Source of the DNA: Nostoc sp. JL33
GTDB lineage: Bacteria > Cyanobacteriota > Cyanobacteriia > Cyanobacteriales > Nostocaceae
Length of the DNA stretch: 64,000 bases
Assembly (NCBI RefSeq): GCF_017114985.1
Contig: NZ_JABXKP010000008.1
Coordinates: forward strand, 1-64,000
Direction of reading: 5' to 3'
Each line of letters begins with the position of its first letter. Position 1 is the first letter of the stretch. Made by a program: the position numbers and the translations under genes. Below are positions 28,581 through 36,693 of this stretch, in pieces. The notes under the pieces were generated by a model, which saw nothing but the letters and a program-made list of their open reading frames with translations, did no database searches and was not told where the DNA came from.

Positions 28581-29300
28581 ATGGGCAATCTAACTTTAAA
28601 GTTATTCCACGCTAAGATGTGTAATAAAGACACCAAGGAGCAATTTTATACTCAACAAGATGCCGGATTTACCTTGATAGAATTAGTAGTAGTAATACTG
28701 ATGATTGGAATTTTATCAGCGATCGCAGCTCCTAGTTGGCTTGCCTTTGTAAATCGGCAACGGGTAAATAAGGTTAATGACGCTGTTTTCGCCGCAATGC
28801 AAGAAGCACAGAGCCAAGCTAAGAAAACTAAACTTAGCTACAGTGTCAGTTTTCAGAAAAATAGCGCAGATCAAGGTATATACGTTGCTATTTATAGTAC
28901 TAATGCTGGAATCAGCAGCATCAGCACATGGAAACTTTTAGGGGCAGATGTGGGAGCCAATTCTAATCAATTACTGCTGGGCGCAAATCTCAGTAGTACA
29001 AATATTGTCAATTCTACTTCTAAAGTATCCAACCCTGGTTCAAGTGTGTTAACAACTTCAAGTCCATCAGCAACGATTACCTTTGATTCTACGGGAGCTT
29101 TAGCAACTTCAACATCTCCATCAGCTCCAAACTTTGGAACACCTATAGCCCCTTCGACAGATCCACCTGGCTTAAAAATAGTGGTAGCTGTACCAAGCTC
29201 TGCAAACTCTACAACATTGCCTAGTACTGTGCAGCGATGCGTGATTGTGGAAACTCTCTTGGGAACAATGGTAACAGCAAAAGACTCCCAATGCAATTAA
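28581..29300 (+). CDS. hpsD: Prepilin-like protein HpsD (GspH type)
   Basis: A 239-residue GspH/FimT-type pseudopilin. The leader is long (29 residues, ending DAG), followed by FTLIELVVVILMIGILSAIA and the GspH-like helix APSWLAFVNRQRVNKVNDAV with AMQEAQSQAKK. Its C-terminus RCVIVETLLGTMVTAKDSQC is closely echoed by hpsH (RCIFVSTILGTMRTAKE), so the two are paralogues. It is encoded 37 bp after hpsC and is the last pilin gene before the glycosyltransferases. It probably acts as a minor pilin near the fibre tip or priming complex. Confidence 0.85.
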   Translation: MGNLTLKLFHAKMCNKDTKEQFYTQQDAGFTLIELVVVILMIGILSAIAAPSWLAFVNRQRVNKVNDAVFAAMQEAQSQAKKTKLSYSVSFQKNSADQGIYVAIYSTNAGISSISTWKLLGADVGANSNQLLLGANLSSTNIVNSTSKVSNPGSSVLTTSSPSATITFDSTGALATSTSPSAPNFGTPIAPSTDPPGLKIVVAVPSSANSTTLPSTVQRCVIVETLLGTMVTAKDSQCN

Positions 29301-29494
29301 GGAGTTTTTATAGCAAAATTTTATAAAAATACGTAATAATACTGTATATAAAACTGCACATTGATAGCAAAATTGAAACATCATGTGCAGTTTTAATGTT
29401 TGATAGATTTATTTAAAAACCACTGATAAATTAGCCATTGGCTGAACATATAAAAAGCGTCCTAATCAAAACCTCAAAATGTAACTTTTGTCAA

Positions 29495-30475
29495 ATGACT
29501 GAAAACCTTGACTTTACTGTAGCTATCCCAACTTATAACGGTGAAAGTCGTTTGCCTGAACTACTAGAACGACTACAAAACCAACTTCACACCGAAAATT
29601 TATCTTGTCTGCAACACGCTTTGCGATGGGAAATTATAGTTGTAGACAACAATAGCACTGATAACACAGCTAAAGTTGTCCAAAGCTATCAACAAAATTG
29701 GCAGTGTCCTTACCCTTTAAGGTATTGCTTTGAAGCGCGACAGGGAGCAGCTTATGCCCGAAAAAGAGCAGTTGCAGAAGCTAAAGGTAGATTCATCGGT
29801 TTTCTAGATGATGACAACTACCCACTATCAAATTGGGTAGCCGCAGCTTATGCTTTTGGTGAAAAATATCCCAAGGCGGGAGCTTATGGCAGCCAAATTC
29901 ACCCTGACTGGGAAGTAGAACCACCAGAAAATTTTGCTCGAATTGCTCCATTTTTGGCAATTACAGAGCGAGGTAATTTACCGCTATTATATGAAGCAGC
30001 CAGAAAATTACTACCCCCCTCTGCTGGACTTGTTATTCGCAAACAAGCGTGGTTAGAAAGTGTCCCAGATAAGTTTATTTTAACTGGGAGAGTTCAAGGC
30101 AATATGCTTACCAGTGAAGACTTAGAAATGTTGTCTTACATCCAAAAATCAGGATGGGAAATTTGGTATAACCCAGAAATGGAAATTTTTCACAGAATAC
30201 CCAAGTTTCGTTTACAAAAAGACTATTTAATTCCGTTTTTTCGAGGTATCGGACTTAGCCGTTATGTAACTAGAATGGTTAATATAAAACAGGTGTATAG
30301 ACCAGTTGCTCTTTTATCTTATATGATAAATGATTTACGTAAAATTACTTTACACTTACTCAAATATCGAACAAAACTAAAACATGATTTGGTAGTTGCT
30401 TGCGAAATGGAACTTTTTTTAAGTAGTTTCATTAGTCCTTTTTATCTTTGGAAAAACGGATATTTCAAAAAATAA
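29495..30475 (+). CDS. hpsE: Hormogonium polysaccharide glycosyltransferase HpsE
   Basis: A family 2 (GT-A) glycosyltransferase of 326 residues. The nucleotide-sugar site is visible as DFTVAIPTYNGESRLP, IIVVDNNSTDNT and the DxD-type motif FLDDDN near residue 110, followed by GAYGSQIHPDWEVEPPENF. The ATG at 29495 puts the GT-A fold six residues from the start; the frame continues upstream to a TTG at 29438, but that adds unrelated sequence. It is soluble or peripherally membrane-bound. It shares extensive motif order with the next gene, hpsF, so the pair arose by tandem duplication. HpsE is predicted to add a sugar to the hormogonium polysaccharide; donor and acceptor are unknown. Confidence 0.87.
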   Translation: MTENLDFTVAIPTYNGESRLPELLERLQNQLHTENLSCLQHALRWEIIVVDNNSTDNTAKVVQSYQQNWQCPYPLRYCFEARQGAAYARKRAVAEAKGRFIGFLDDDNYPLSNWVAAAYAFGEKYPKAGAYGSQIHPDWEVEPPENFARIAPFLAITERGNLPLLYEAARKLLPPSAGLVIRKQAWLESVPDKFILTGRVQGNMLTSEDLEMLSYIQKSGWEIWYNPEMEIFHRIPKFRLQKDYLIPFFRGIGLSRYVTRMVNIKQVYRPVALLSYMINDLRKITLHLLKYRTKLKHDLVVACEMELFLSSFISPFYLWKNGYFKK

Positions 30476-30500
30476 ATTATTAAAAATTTAGGTATTATGT

Positions 30501-31502
30501 ATGAGTGAATTATTAGTTGAAAATTTAGATGTGAGCGTAGCCATTCCTGCATATAATGGAGCAACCCGTTTACCTAAAATTTTGGATAAGCTATTAACCC
30601 AGACAGGAGTAGAACAACTTAACTGGGAAATTATTATTGTGGATAACAATAGTTCTGATAACACATCTGAAATCATCCAGAATTACCAAAAAATATATGA
30701 TGAAAGTTGTCATTTAAGATATTTTTTAGAAACCGAACAGGGAGCCGCTTTTGCACGACTGCGAGCAGTACGTGAAGCCAGAGGCCAGCTAATCGCATTT
30801 TTAGATGATGATAACTTACCTGCTTCTGATTGGTTAGCCCAAGCATATACCTTTGGATTGGAGCATCCTCAAGCAGGTGCTTGGAGTGGACAGATTCATG
30901 GTGATTTTGAAGTAAAACCACCAGAAAATTTTGAAAGAATTCAAGCTTTTTTAGCTATCAGAGAACATGGTTCAAATCCACATTTGTTTGATGCAGATAA
31001 TCTAAGACTTCCTCCTGGTGCGGCGCTTGTTGTTCGCAAACAAGTATGGTGTGATAATGTACCACAACGACCTACTTTAAGTGGGAAGTTGCCTGGTATT
31101 TTAGTGCAGGGTGATGATTATGAACCATTGCTTTACATACATTATGCAGGTTGGCAAATTTGGTATAACCCTACTATGCATACTTATCATCAAATACCAC
31201 ATTGGCGACTTGAGAGAGATTACCTCCTAACTTTGGCACGCGGCTGTGGCTTGTGTATTTTCCAGTTACGTTTGATAAATACTAAAAATTGGCAAAAACC
31301 AATAGTGTTTGTGAAAACTATTTTGGGGAATCTACGCCGAGTATTACAGCACCTCATTCAGTATAGAGGGCAATTGAAAACTAATCTAATTGCACTTTTT
31401 GAGATGGAGTTTTACTTGGCTAGTATGATGAGTCCTTTTTACTACTTAAAATGTAATCTAGGCAGAGGCTCAAAAAAGAAACCAGTCCTATTAAATGATT
31501 AA
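30501..31502 (+). CDS. hpsF: Family 2 glycosyltransferase HpsF
   Basis: A 333-residue GT-A glycosyltransferase, paralogous to hpsE: DVSVAIPAYNGATRLP, NWEIIIVDNNSSDNT, QGAAFARLRAVREARG and the DxD-type FLDDDNLP all align with the neighbour. The C-terminal half carries the same PPGAALVVRKQVW and IWYNPTMHTYHQIP segments. It starts 25 bp after hpsE, and its last eight bases overlap the hpsG start (ATGATTAA), which indicates translational coupling. It is predicted to act in hormogonium polysaccharide assembly with hpsE and hpsG. Confidence 0.87.
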   Translation: MSELLVENLDVSVAIPAYNGATRLPKILDKLLTQTGVEQLNWEIIIVDNNSSDNTSEIIQNYQKIYDESCHLRYFLETEQGAAFARLRAVREARGQLIAFLDDDNLPASDWLAQAYTFGLEHPQAGAWSGQIHGDFEVKPPENFERIQAFLAIREHGSNPHLFDADNLRLPPGAALVVRKQVWCDNVPQRPTLSGKLPGILVQGDDYEPLLYIHYAGWQIWYNPTMHTYHQIPHWRLERDYLLTLARGCGLCIFQLRLINTKNWQKPIVFVKTILGNLRRVLQHLIQYRGQLKTNLIALFEMEFYLASMMSPFYYLKCNLGRGSKKKPVLLND

Positions 31503-32550
31503 AAACAACAAAAGGTTGCCCATAGTTTCTGTAGTTATACCAGCTTATAATAGCGAAAAAACTATTAAAGAAACAATTCAATCTGTTTTGAACCAAACTT
31601 TTACTGACTTTGAATTAATTGTAATTAATGATGGTTCAAAAGACTCAACTTTAGAACTTGTTACACAAATCCAAGACTCACGAATAAAAGTATTTTCCTA
31701 TTCTAATGCTGGCGGAAACGTCAGCCGTAACCGAGGGCTACACCGTGCAGTTGGCGAATTTGTTAGTTTCTTAGATGCAGATGATCTTTGGACACCTGAT
31801 AAACTTCAGTCTCAGTTAAAAGCTCTGCAAGAAAACGTTACTGCGAAAGTTGCTTATAGTTGGACTGATTATATTGACACAAAGGGTCAATTTCTATTTT
31901 CAGGTAAGCGCATTAATGTAAATGGAAATATTTATGAGAATTTATTACTAAATAACTTTCTAGAGAATGGTTCTAATCCCTTAATTTGTAGAAAAGCTTT
32001 AATTACATTAGGTGGCTTTGACGAATTTTTAACTGCGGCTCAGGATTGGGATATGTGGCTGCGATTAGCTTCTAAGTTTGATTTTATCTGTGTACCATCT
32101 GTACAAATTTTATATCGCATAAGTCCTAATTCAGTTTCTTGCAATCTTCTCAGGCAGGAAAAATCGTGCCTGCAAGTGCTTGAGAGAGCGTACAAGGAAA
32201 GACCTTCCACACTTAAGAATACTTGGAATATCAGCCTAGCAAATTTATACAAATATCTGACCTGCAAAGCCCTACAAACGCCGTTTAATCGACAAAAAGG
32301 TTTAACTGCTGCAAAATTTATATGGAAGTATTTTCTTAACGACTCTTCAAGATTTCAGAATATAAATTTCACCTTAAAAATGTTATTGAAAATTGTCATA
32401 ATTTTTACCTTACCCTCTTTGCTCTCCAGTATTACTAACCAACGCAAAGCAAGAAACCCAGAACCGGAAAGATTGCTCAACAGATGGGTAGCTGAAAAAC
32501 GACCAGAAAACAAAAATGGATATTCAAGTGCATCTACCGTCTCTATTTAA
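31495..32550 (+). CDS. hpsG: Family 2 glycosyltransferase HpsG
   Basis: A 351-residue GT2 enzyme of a different subgroup from hpsE and hpsF, with the typical start SVVIPAYNSEKTIKETIQSV, the LIVINDGSKDST motif, DxD as FLDADDLW and the acceptor-side QDWDMWLRL. The C-terminal 80 residues include a hydrophobic stretch (KMLLKIVIIFTLPSLL) that may anchor it to the membrane. It overlaps hpsF by 8 bp at the start and hpsH by 35 bp at its end, so expression of the three genes is tightly coupled. Function is inferred from the hps context. Confidence 0.86.
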   Translation: MIKNNKRLPIVSVVIPAYNSEKTIKETIQSVLNQTFTDFELIVINDGSKDSTLELVTQIQDSRIKVFSYSNAGGNVSRNRGLHRAVGEFVSFLDADDLWTPDKLQSQLKALQENVTAKVAYSWTDYIDTKGQFLFSGKRINVNGNIYENLLLNNFLENGSNPLICRKALITLGGFDEFLTAAQDWDMWLRLASKFDFICVPSVQILYRISPNSVSCNLLRQEKSCLQVLERAYKERPSTLKNTWNISLANLYKYLTCKALQTPFNRQKGLTAAKFIWKYFLNDSSRFQNINFTLKMLLKIVIIFTLPSLLSSITNQRKARNPEPERLLNRWVAEKRPENKNGYSSASTVSI

Positions 32551-33082
32551 TGCAAAAAATCTCTTGAATAAGCACTCTAACAGTGGTTTTACCTTACCAG
32601 AGATGTTAATAGTTATTGTATTAATTGGTATATTAGCTACGCTGGGAATACCCAACTGGCTAGCTTTTGTGGACACTCAACGCCTTAACACTGCCCGAAG
32701 CGAAGTTCACCTTGCTATGCGCCAAGCCCAAAGCCAAGCTGCCAAAGAAAAATTGACTTGGCAAGCTAGTTTTCGTGAACAAAACGGTATTGTTCAATGG
32801 GCGGTTCATCCTGTTACAGTCAACCCATCTGATGCTAACTGGAATAATCTACATTCTAATGTGCGTTTAGATGCGGAAACAACCCTACAAGAAACAAATG
32901 GCATCAGGCAAATCCAATTTGATTACAGAGGTAATGTTAAGCAACCACCGCTAGGACGAATAACACTATCTAGCAAGTCTGGTGGTAAAGCTAAACGTTG
33001 CATTTTTGTTTCGACGATTTTAGGAACAATGCGAACAGCAAAGGAGCATACTACAACTGATGACGACAAGTATTGCTATTAA
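32516..33082 (+). CDS. hpsH: Prepilin-like protein HpsH (GspH type)
   Basis: A 188-residue GspH/FimT-like pseudopilin with a 24-residue leader (NSG), then FTLPEMLIVIVLIGILATLG (Glu29 at +5) and IPNWLAFVDTQRLNTARSEV. It resembles hpsD in the helix, in AMRQAQSQAAKEKL and in the terminal RCIFVSTILGTMRTAKE. Its first 35 bp lie within the end of hpsG in another frame, so it probably depends on hpsG translation. It separates the three glycosyltransferase genes from hpsI. Expected to be processed by the prepilin peptidase. Confidence 0.85.
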   Translation: MDIQVHLPSLFNAKNLLNKHSNSGFTLPEMLIVIVLIGILATLGIPNWLAFVDTQRLNTARSEVHLAMRQAQSQAAKEKLTWQASFREQNGIVQWAVHPVTVNPSDANWNNLHSNVRLDAETTLQETNGIRQIQFDYRGNVKQPPLGRITLSSKSGGKAKRCIFVSTILGTMRTAKEHTTTDDDKYCY

Positions 33083-33118
33083 AATATTTTTTGTTGAGTT
33101 AATTAGACAAGGTATTGT

Positions 33119-33766
33119 GTGCTGAACTTACCAGCAAACCCAAAACAGCACTTGATTATTTTCACTCGCTATCCAGAACCAGGTAAGACAAAAACTCGAT
33201 TGATACCTGCTTTGGGAAGCGTTGGCGCTGCTAATCTTCAACGCCAGATGACTGAATATACAATATTTCAGATTCAAGAATTGCAAAAAGCCATTGCCAT
33301 ATCTGTGGAAGTGCGCTTTGCAGGTGGCGATTCGCAACTCATGCAAGACTGGCTGGGGTTGGATTTCGTTTACCAGTCTCAAGGTGAAGGCGATCTAGGT
33401 TTGCGGATGGCGCGATCGCTTGGAAATGCTTTTCAATCTGGTGCAGAAAATGCAATTATCATCGGTACAGATTGTCCGGGAGTGAATGCCCAGATTCTAG
33501 CAACAGCCTTTGAGAAGTTACACGCCTTTGACCTCGTACTTGGCCCTGCGATCGATGGTGGATATTACTTAATTGGTTTGCGCCAACCCATCCCGGAGTT
33601 ATTCGTTAACATCGAGTGGGGAACTGCTCAAGTATTCCAGAAAACCGTGGATATTGCCGACAAACTGAATTTATCACATGTCAACTTGTCGCCTTTAGCT
33701 GATGTTGACCGACCAGAGGATCTGCCGATTTGGGAACAAGCGCTTGCAGGGGAGATGGAAAAATGA
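33119..33766 (+). CDS. hpsI: DUF2064/TIGR04282-type protein HpsI
   Basis: A 215-residue protein of the DUF2064 (TIGR04282) family, GT-A-fold proteins annotated as glycosyltransferase-like. It shows FTRYPEPGKTKTRLIPALG near residue 14, GEGDLGLRMARSL, IIGTDCPGVN (the DxD-like metal site) and LGPAIDGGYYLIGL. It starts with GTG at 33119 and lacks an obvious Shine-Dalgarno sequence. It is 36 bp after hpsH, which fits the ninth position of the hps order. The biochemical role is unproven: a nucleotidyl- or glycosyltransferase is the best guess from the fold. Confidence 0.85.
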   Translation: MLNLPANPKQHLIIFTRYPEPGKTKTRLIPALGSVGAANLQRQMTEYTIFQIQELQKAIAISVEVRFAGGDSQLMQDWLGLDFVYQSQGEGDLGLRMARSLGNAFQSGAENAIIIGTDCPGVNAQILATAFEKLHAFDLVLGPAIDGGYYLIGLRQPIPELFVNIEWGTAQVFQKTVDIADKLNLSHVNLSPLADVDRPEDLPIWEQALAGEMEK

Positions 33767-34545
33767 GGGAGATATAAGGGACTGACAAATAAAAAAATAC
33801 CCAAAAAACTGGCGAAAAAACTCTCTCCTCTTTATTCCTCTGTGTTCTCTGTGCCTCTGTGGTAGCCTACGGCAAGCCCTTCTCCTGTCGGAGACCCTAC
33901 GCGAACGGGTGACGCTCCTACGCTAACGCTTCGCTAACAGCAGTCGCTCATGGGGGAAACCCCCTGTTCCCGCGCTGCTTCACCGCTCCGCGTCTACGTT
34001 TATTTGGGTAATTTATTTCTTGGAAGTCCCTAACAATTTTTCTATAAATGCAAGACAGACTAGAGGCGCAGCATCTGTCATTGGTGTGAACTTAAGGTTA
34101 TGACCCTACAGCATAAGTCTTTGGGGTTCGTCCTAGTACACTAAACTTTTGATCCCCCCTAACCCCCCTTAAAAAGGGGGTTGGGGGATCTGATATTTTT
34201 GTCAACTAACGTTTTCACGTTAAGTTGACACCAATGCACATTTGTGCAGCCCTACAAAAGGACTGTATTACGACCGATTGAGAACTGTAATAAGTGAAAT
34301 CGAGTAACTAATGAGTTTTTTCTTACAGCACCGTATTAAAGTAGTATTTTAAAACACTAATATTTTCCTGAAGACACTGTAGATAACAAATGTTACTGTG
34401 GCCTAGTTGAAAACCAAGAGGCAGATAGCCTTTACCAGTATTGAATCTGCTTTGTGTTTCTACACAAATGTTACGCTCATGGGCACAATATTCAAGTAGC
34501 TTGAAATATGAAAATCACTCGTATTCACCGCCAGTTTGAAAAACT
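33767..34545. repeat. 779 bp repeat cluster between hpsI and hpsJ
   Basis: There is no gene. The stretch 33870-33983 is a mosaic of dispersed palindromic modules. One of these (33938-33983, CAGCAGTCGCTCA ... CGCGCTGCTTCAC) recurs inverted at 59009-59053. The sequence 34151-34190 is a G/C foldback (GATCCCCCC ... TTGGGGGATC). The sequence 34200-34230 is a further inverted repeat (TGTCAACT ... AAGTTGACA). It may separate the hpsA-I transcript from hpsJ-K or supply a new promoter; I could not identify one. Confidence 0.55.
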
Positions 34546-35388
34546 ATGGTTAACCGTTTTACTTCCGTGAGTACTGCCCTCACACTTAAGGTAGTTGGAA
34601 TAATCTGCATTTTGTCCTTTTTCGTTGACTTTTTGATTCTATTGTTACCCTTTCAACCTACTGATCGGGTATGGCAAATCAACTTGGCAACAGCGCTAGT
34701 TGATCGGGGAATTGTTCCTTTAGTAGGTTTGGGGCTTCTGTTTGCTGCCTATTGGATTGATAGTGCTGATGCCGGAAGCGATCGCCCCGAAGGTATGGAT
34801 TTAAGATTTCCTGCTGTGATCATCTCAAGTATTTTAGGGTTGATGTTCTTACTGATTTTTCCCCTGCACCTCAATAACGTCAATCAAGCTAAAACTCAAA
34901 CAGTCAACCGCATCACCCAAGAAGCAGATCAGGCAGAAAATCAACTGAACACTCGGTTATCGCAATTGCAAGCACAACTGACTACTGAGCAAGGAAAAGC
35001 TCAACTAGAGCAGCTGCGAAACCAAACCAAAGCTCAGTTTAGTGAAATCCTCAAAGATGATCAAAAATATAAGCAAGCCCTTGAAAGCCCTCAAATTCCC
35101 GCAAATATCAAAGAGTTACTGAAGAAGGCTAAAACAAATCCCCAAGTACTTGACAAAGCTATCGAACAACAAACAGATATTCAGACGCTGCAAACTCAAC
35201 AACTGAGCCAAGTTCGTCAGCGCAGAGACGAAGCACAACAACAAGCTAAAGATACTGCTTGGAAGTCTGGATTACGGATTGGGATTAGCAGTTTGCTGTT
35301 GTCCATTGGTTACATTATCATTGGCTGGACAGGCTTAAGAGGTAGAGGTGCTGTACAAGGTGGTAAACCTAGAGCTACCGCACGCTAA
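34546..35388 (+). CDS. hpsJ: HpsJ family membrane protein
   Basis: A 280-residue membrane protein matching the HpsJ family of cyanobacterial exopolysaccharide loci. It has two or three N-terminal helices (VVGIICILSFFVDFLILLLP, IVPLVGLGLLFAAYWI and VIISSILGLMFLLIFPLHL), then a long charged coiled-coil region (about residues 125-235, rich in Gln, Glu and Lys), and a last helix IGISSLLLSIGYIIIGW before a short basic tail. The topology suggests a membrane-anchored periplasmic coiled coil with a scaffolding role. The mechanism is unknown. It is separated from hpsI by a 779 bp repeat cluster and followed after 119 bp by hpsK. Confidence 0.85.
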   Translation: MVNRFTSVSTALTLKVVGIICILSFFVDFLILLLPFQPTDRVWQINLATALVDRGIVPLVGLGLLFAAYWIDSADAGSDRPEGMDLRFPAVIISSILGLMFLLIFPLHLNNVNQAKTQTVNRITQEADQAENQLNTRLSQLQAQLTTEQGKAQLEQLRNQTKAQFSEILKDDQKYKQALESPQIPANIKELLKKAKTNPQVLDKAIEQQTDIQTLQTQQLSQVRQRRDEAQQQAKDTAWKSGLRIGISSLLLSIGYIIIGWTGLRGRGAVQGGKPRATAR

Positions 35389-35507
35389 TTCACTATTGGC
35401 ATGGCAGTAGGGCATATCCAATAATTGTTGACGGCTGATACTGCCATGCGCCCAATAAGAGTAAAAAGGCAATTATCACTGAGTAAAATCACTATAAAAC
35501 TTGGCTA

Positions 35508-36416
35508 ATGTTCTCAATTTACATACTGACATATAACGAAGAACTAGATATTGCTGCTTGTATCGAATCGGCGATGCTATCGGATGACATCATTGTTGTG
35601 GATTCATGCAGTAGCGATCGCACTATGGAAATCGCTAGTCGCTATCCCATCCGCGTCGTCCAACACGCTTTTGAAAGCCACGGACGCCAACGCACCTGGA
35701 TGTTAGAGTCTATCCCCCCGAAGCATAAATGGGTTTACATTCTCGAAGCTGACGAGCGCATGACACCAGAACTGTTCGCGGAATGCGAAAAAGCAAGTCA
35801 GAATCCAGGCTACATCGGTTACTACGTGGCTGAACGTGTGATGTTCATGAATCGTTGGATTCGCTACAGCACACAGTATCCCCGTTACCAAATGCGACTC
35901 TTCCGCCACGGTAAAGTGTGGTTTACAGACTACGGTCATACTGAGCGGGAAGTTTGTGAGGGTGCAACTAGCTTTTTAAAAGAAACATACCCACACTACA
36001 CTTGTAGCAAAGGCTTGAGCCGTTGGATTGAAAAGCACAACCGTTATTCTACAGATGAAGCTCAAGAAACATTGTATCAATTAGAGCAAGGAAAGGTTAA
36101 CTGGGGAGATTTATTCTTTGGCAAATCGGAAATCGAAAAACGCCGCGCCCTGAAAGATTTGTCTTTGCGTTTACCCGCCAGACCGTTCCTACGGTTTATA
36201 TACATGTATTTTATCTTAGGCGGCTGTTTAGATGGACGCGCTGGACTTGCTTGGTGTACATTGCAGGCATTCTACGAATATCTGATTTTGCTCAAAGTTT
36301 GGGAAATGAAGTATCTACCAAAACCTAATTTAGACGCAACAGCAATTCTGGCACAGGAGAGTATCCAACAGTTGCAGTGCGTGGATTCTGAAACTACACA
36401 GGCTGATGTGGCGTAA
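35508..36416 (+). CDS. hpsK: Glycosyltransferase HpsK (family 2, WaaE/KdtX-like)
   Basis: A 302-residue GT2 enzyme with the WaaE/KdtX-type layout: SIYILTYNEELDIAACIES, DDIIVVDSCSSDRTMEIA, HGRQRTWMLE, the metal site ILEADERMTP and the acceptor-side YPRYQMRLFRHG and HTEREV motifs. The C-terminal part (RFIYMYFILGGCLDGRAGL) is semi-hydrophobic and probably associates with the membrane. It is the last gene of the block and fits hpsK by order. Downstream lies a TnpB element rather than further polysaccharide genes. Confidence 0.86.
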   Translation: MFSIYILTYNEELDIAACIESAMLSDDIIVVDSCSSDRTMEIASRYPIRVVQHAFESHGRQRTWMLESIPPKHKWVYILEADERMTPELFAECEKASQNPGYIGYYVAERVMFMNRWIRYSTQYPRYQMRLFRHGKVWFTDYGHTEREVCEGATSFLKETYPHYTCSKGLSRWIEKHNRYSTDEAQETLYQLEQGKVNWGDLFFGKSEIEKRRALKDLSLRLPARPFLRFIYMYFILGGCLDGRAGLAWCTLQAFYEYLILLKVWEMKYLPKPNLDATAILAQESIQQLQCVDSETTQADVA

Positions 36417-36517
36417 AGGGAACTGGAGATTAGAACGATTCCCAGTAAAATCAAAAAGCAGCGATCGGGCGGGTAGGCGATCGCAAAATCAGTACGGGCG
36501 CATAGATGTGCTAGACA

Positions 36518-36548
36518 GATCCCCACCTTCTTTGAGAAGTCGGGGATC
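36518..36548 (+). repeat. Imperfect hairpin after hpsK (terminator or IS200/IS605-type end)
   Basis: GATCCCC-AC-CTTCT and AGAAG-TC-GGGGATC form a 12 bp stem with a two-base mismatch around loop TTG. It lies between hpsK and tnpB. It could terminate hps transcription or form the left-end hairpin of the TnpB element. The T-run that would favour a terminator is missing. Confidence 0.5.
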
Positions 36549-36653
36549 TTGGCTCAAATGTGAGTGACTGACCAGATAAAATAATTCCTCAGTTTACCCG
36601 GTGGTACTTTCACAATCATCAGTGTCAACTAGAAACAACCTGGAATATAAGTT

Positions 36654-36687
36654 CTTTTCGCTATACAATTAGATGTACAGCGAAAAG
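36654..36687 (+). repeat. 9 bp inverted repeat overlapping the tnpB start
   Basis: CTTTTCGCT (36654-36662) pairs perfectly with AGCGAAAAG (36679-36687). The right arm contains most of the AAAAGG that would serve as the ribosome-binding site of the ATG at 36694, and the ATG at 36673 lies in the loop. Folding would hide translation initiation. Confidence 0.6.
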
Positions 36688-36693
36688 GTTTTT

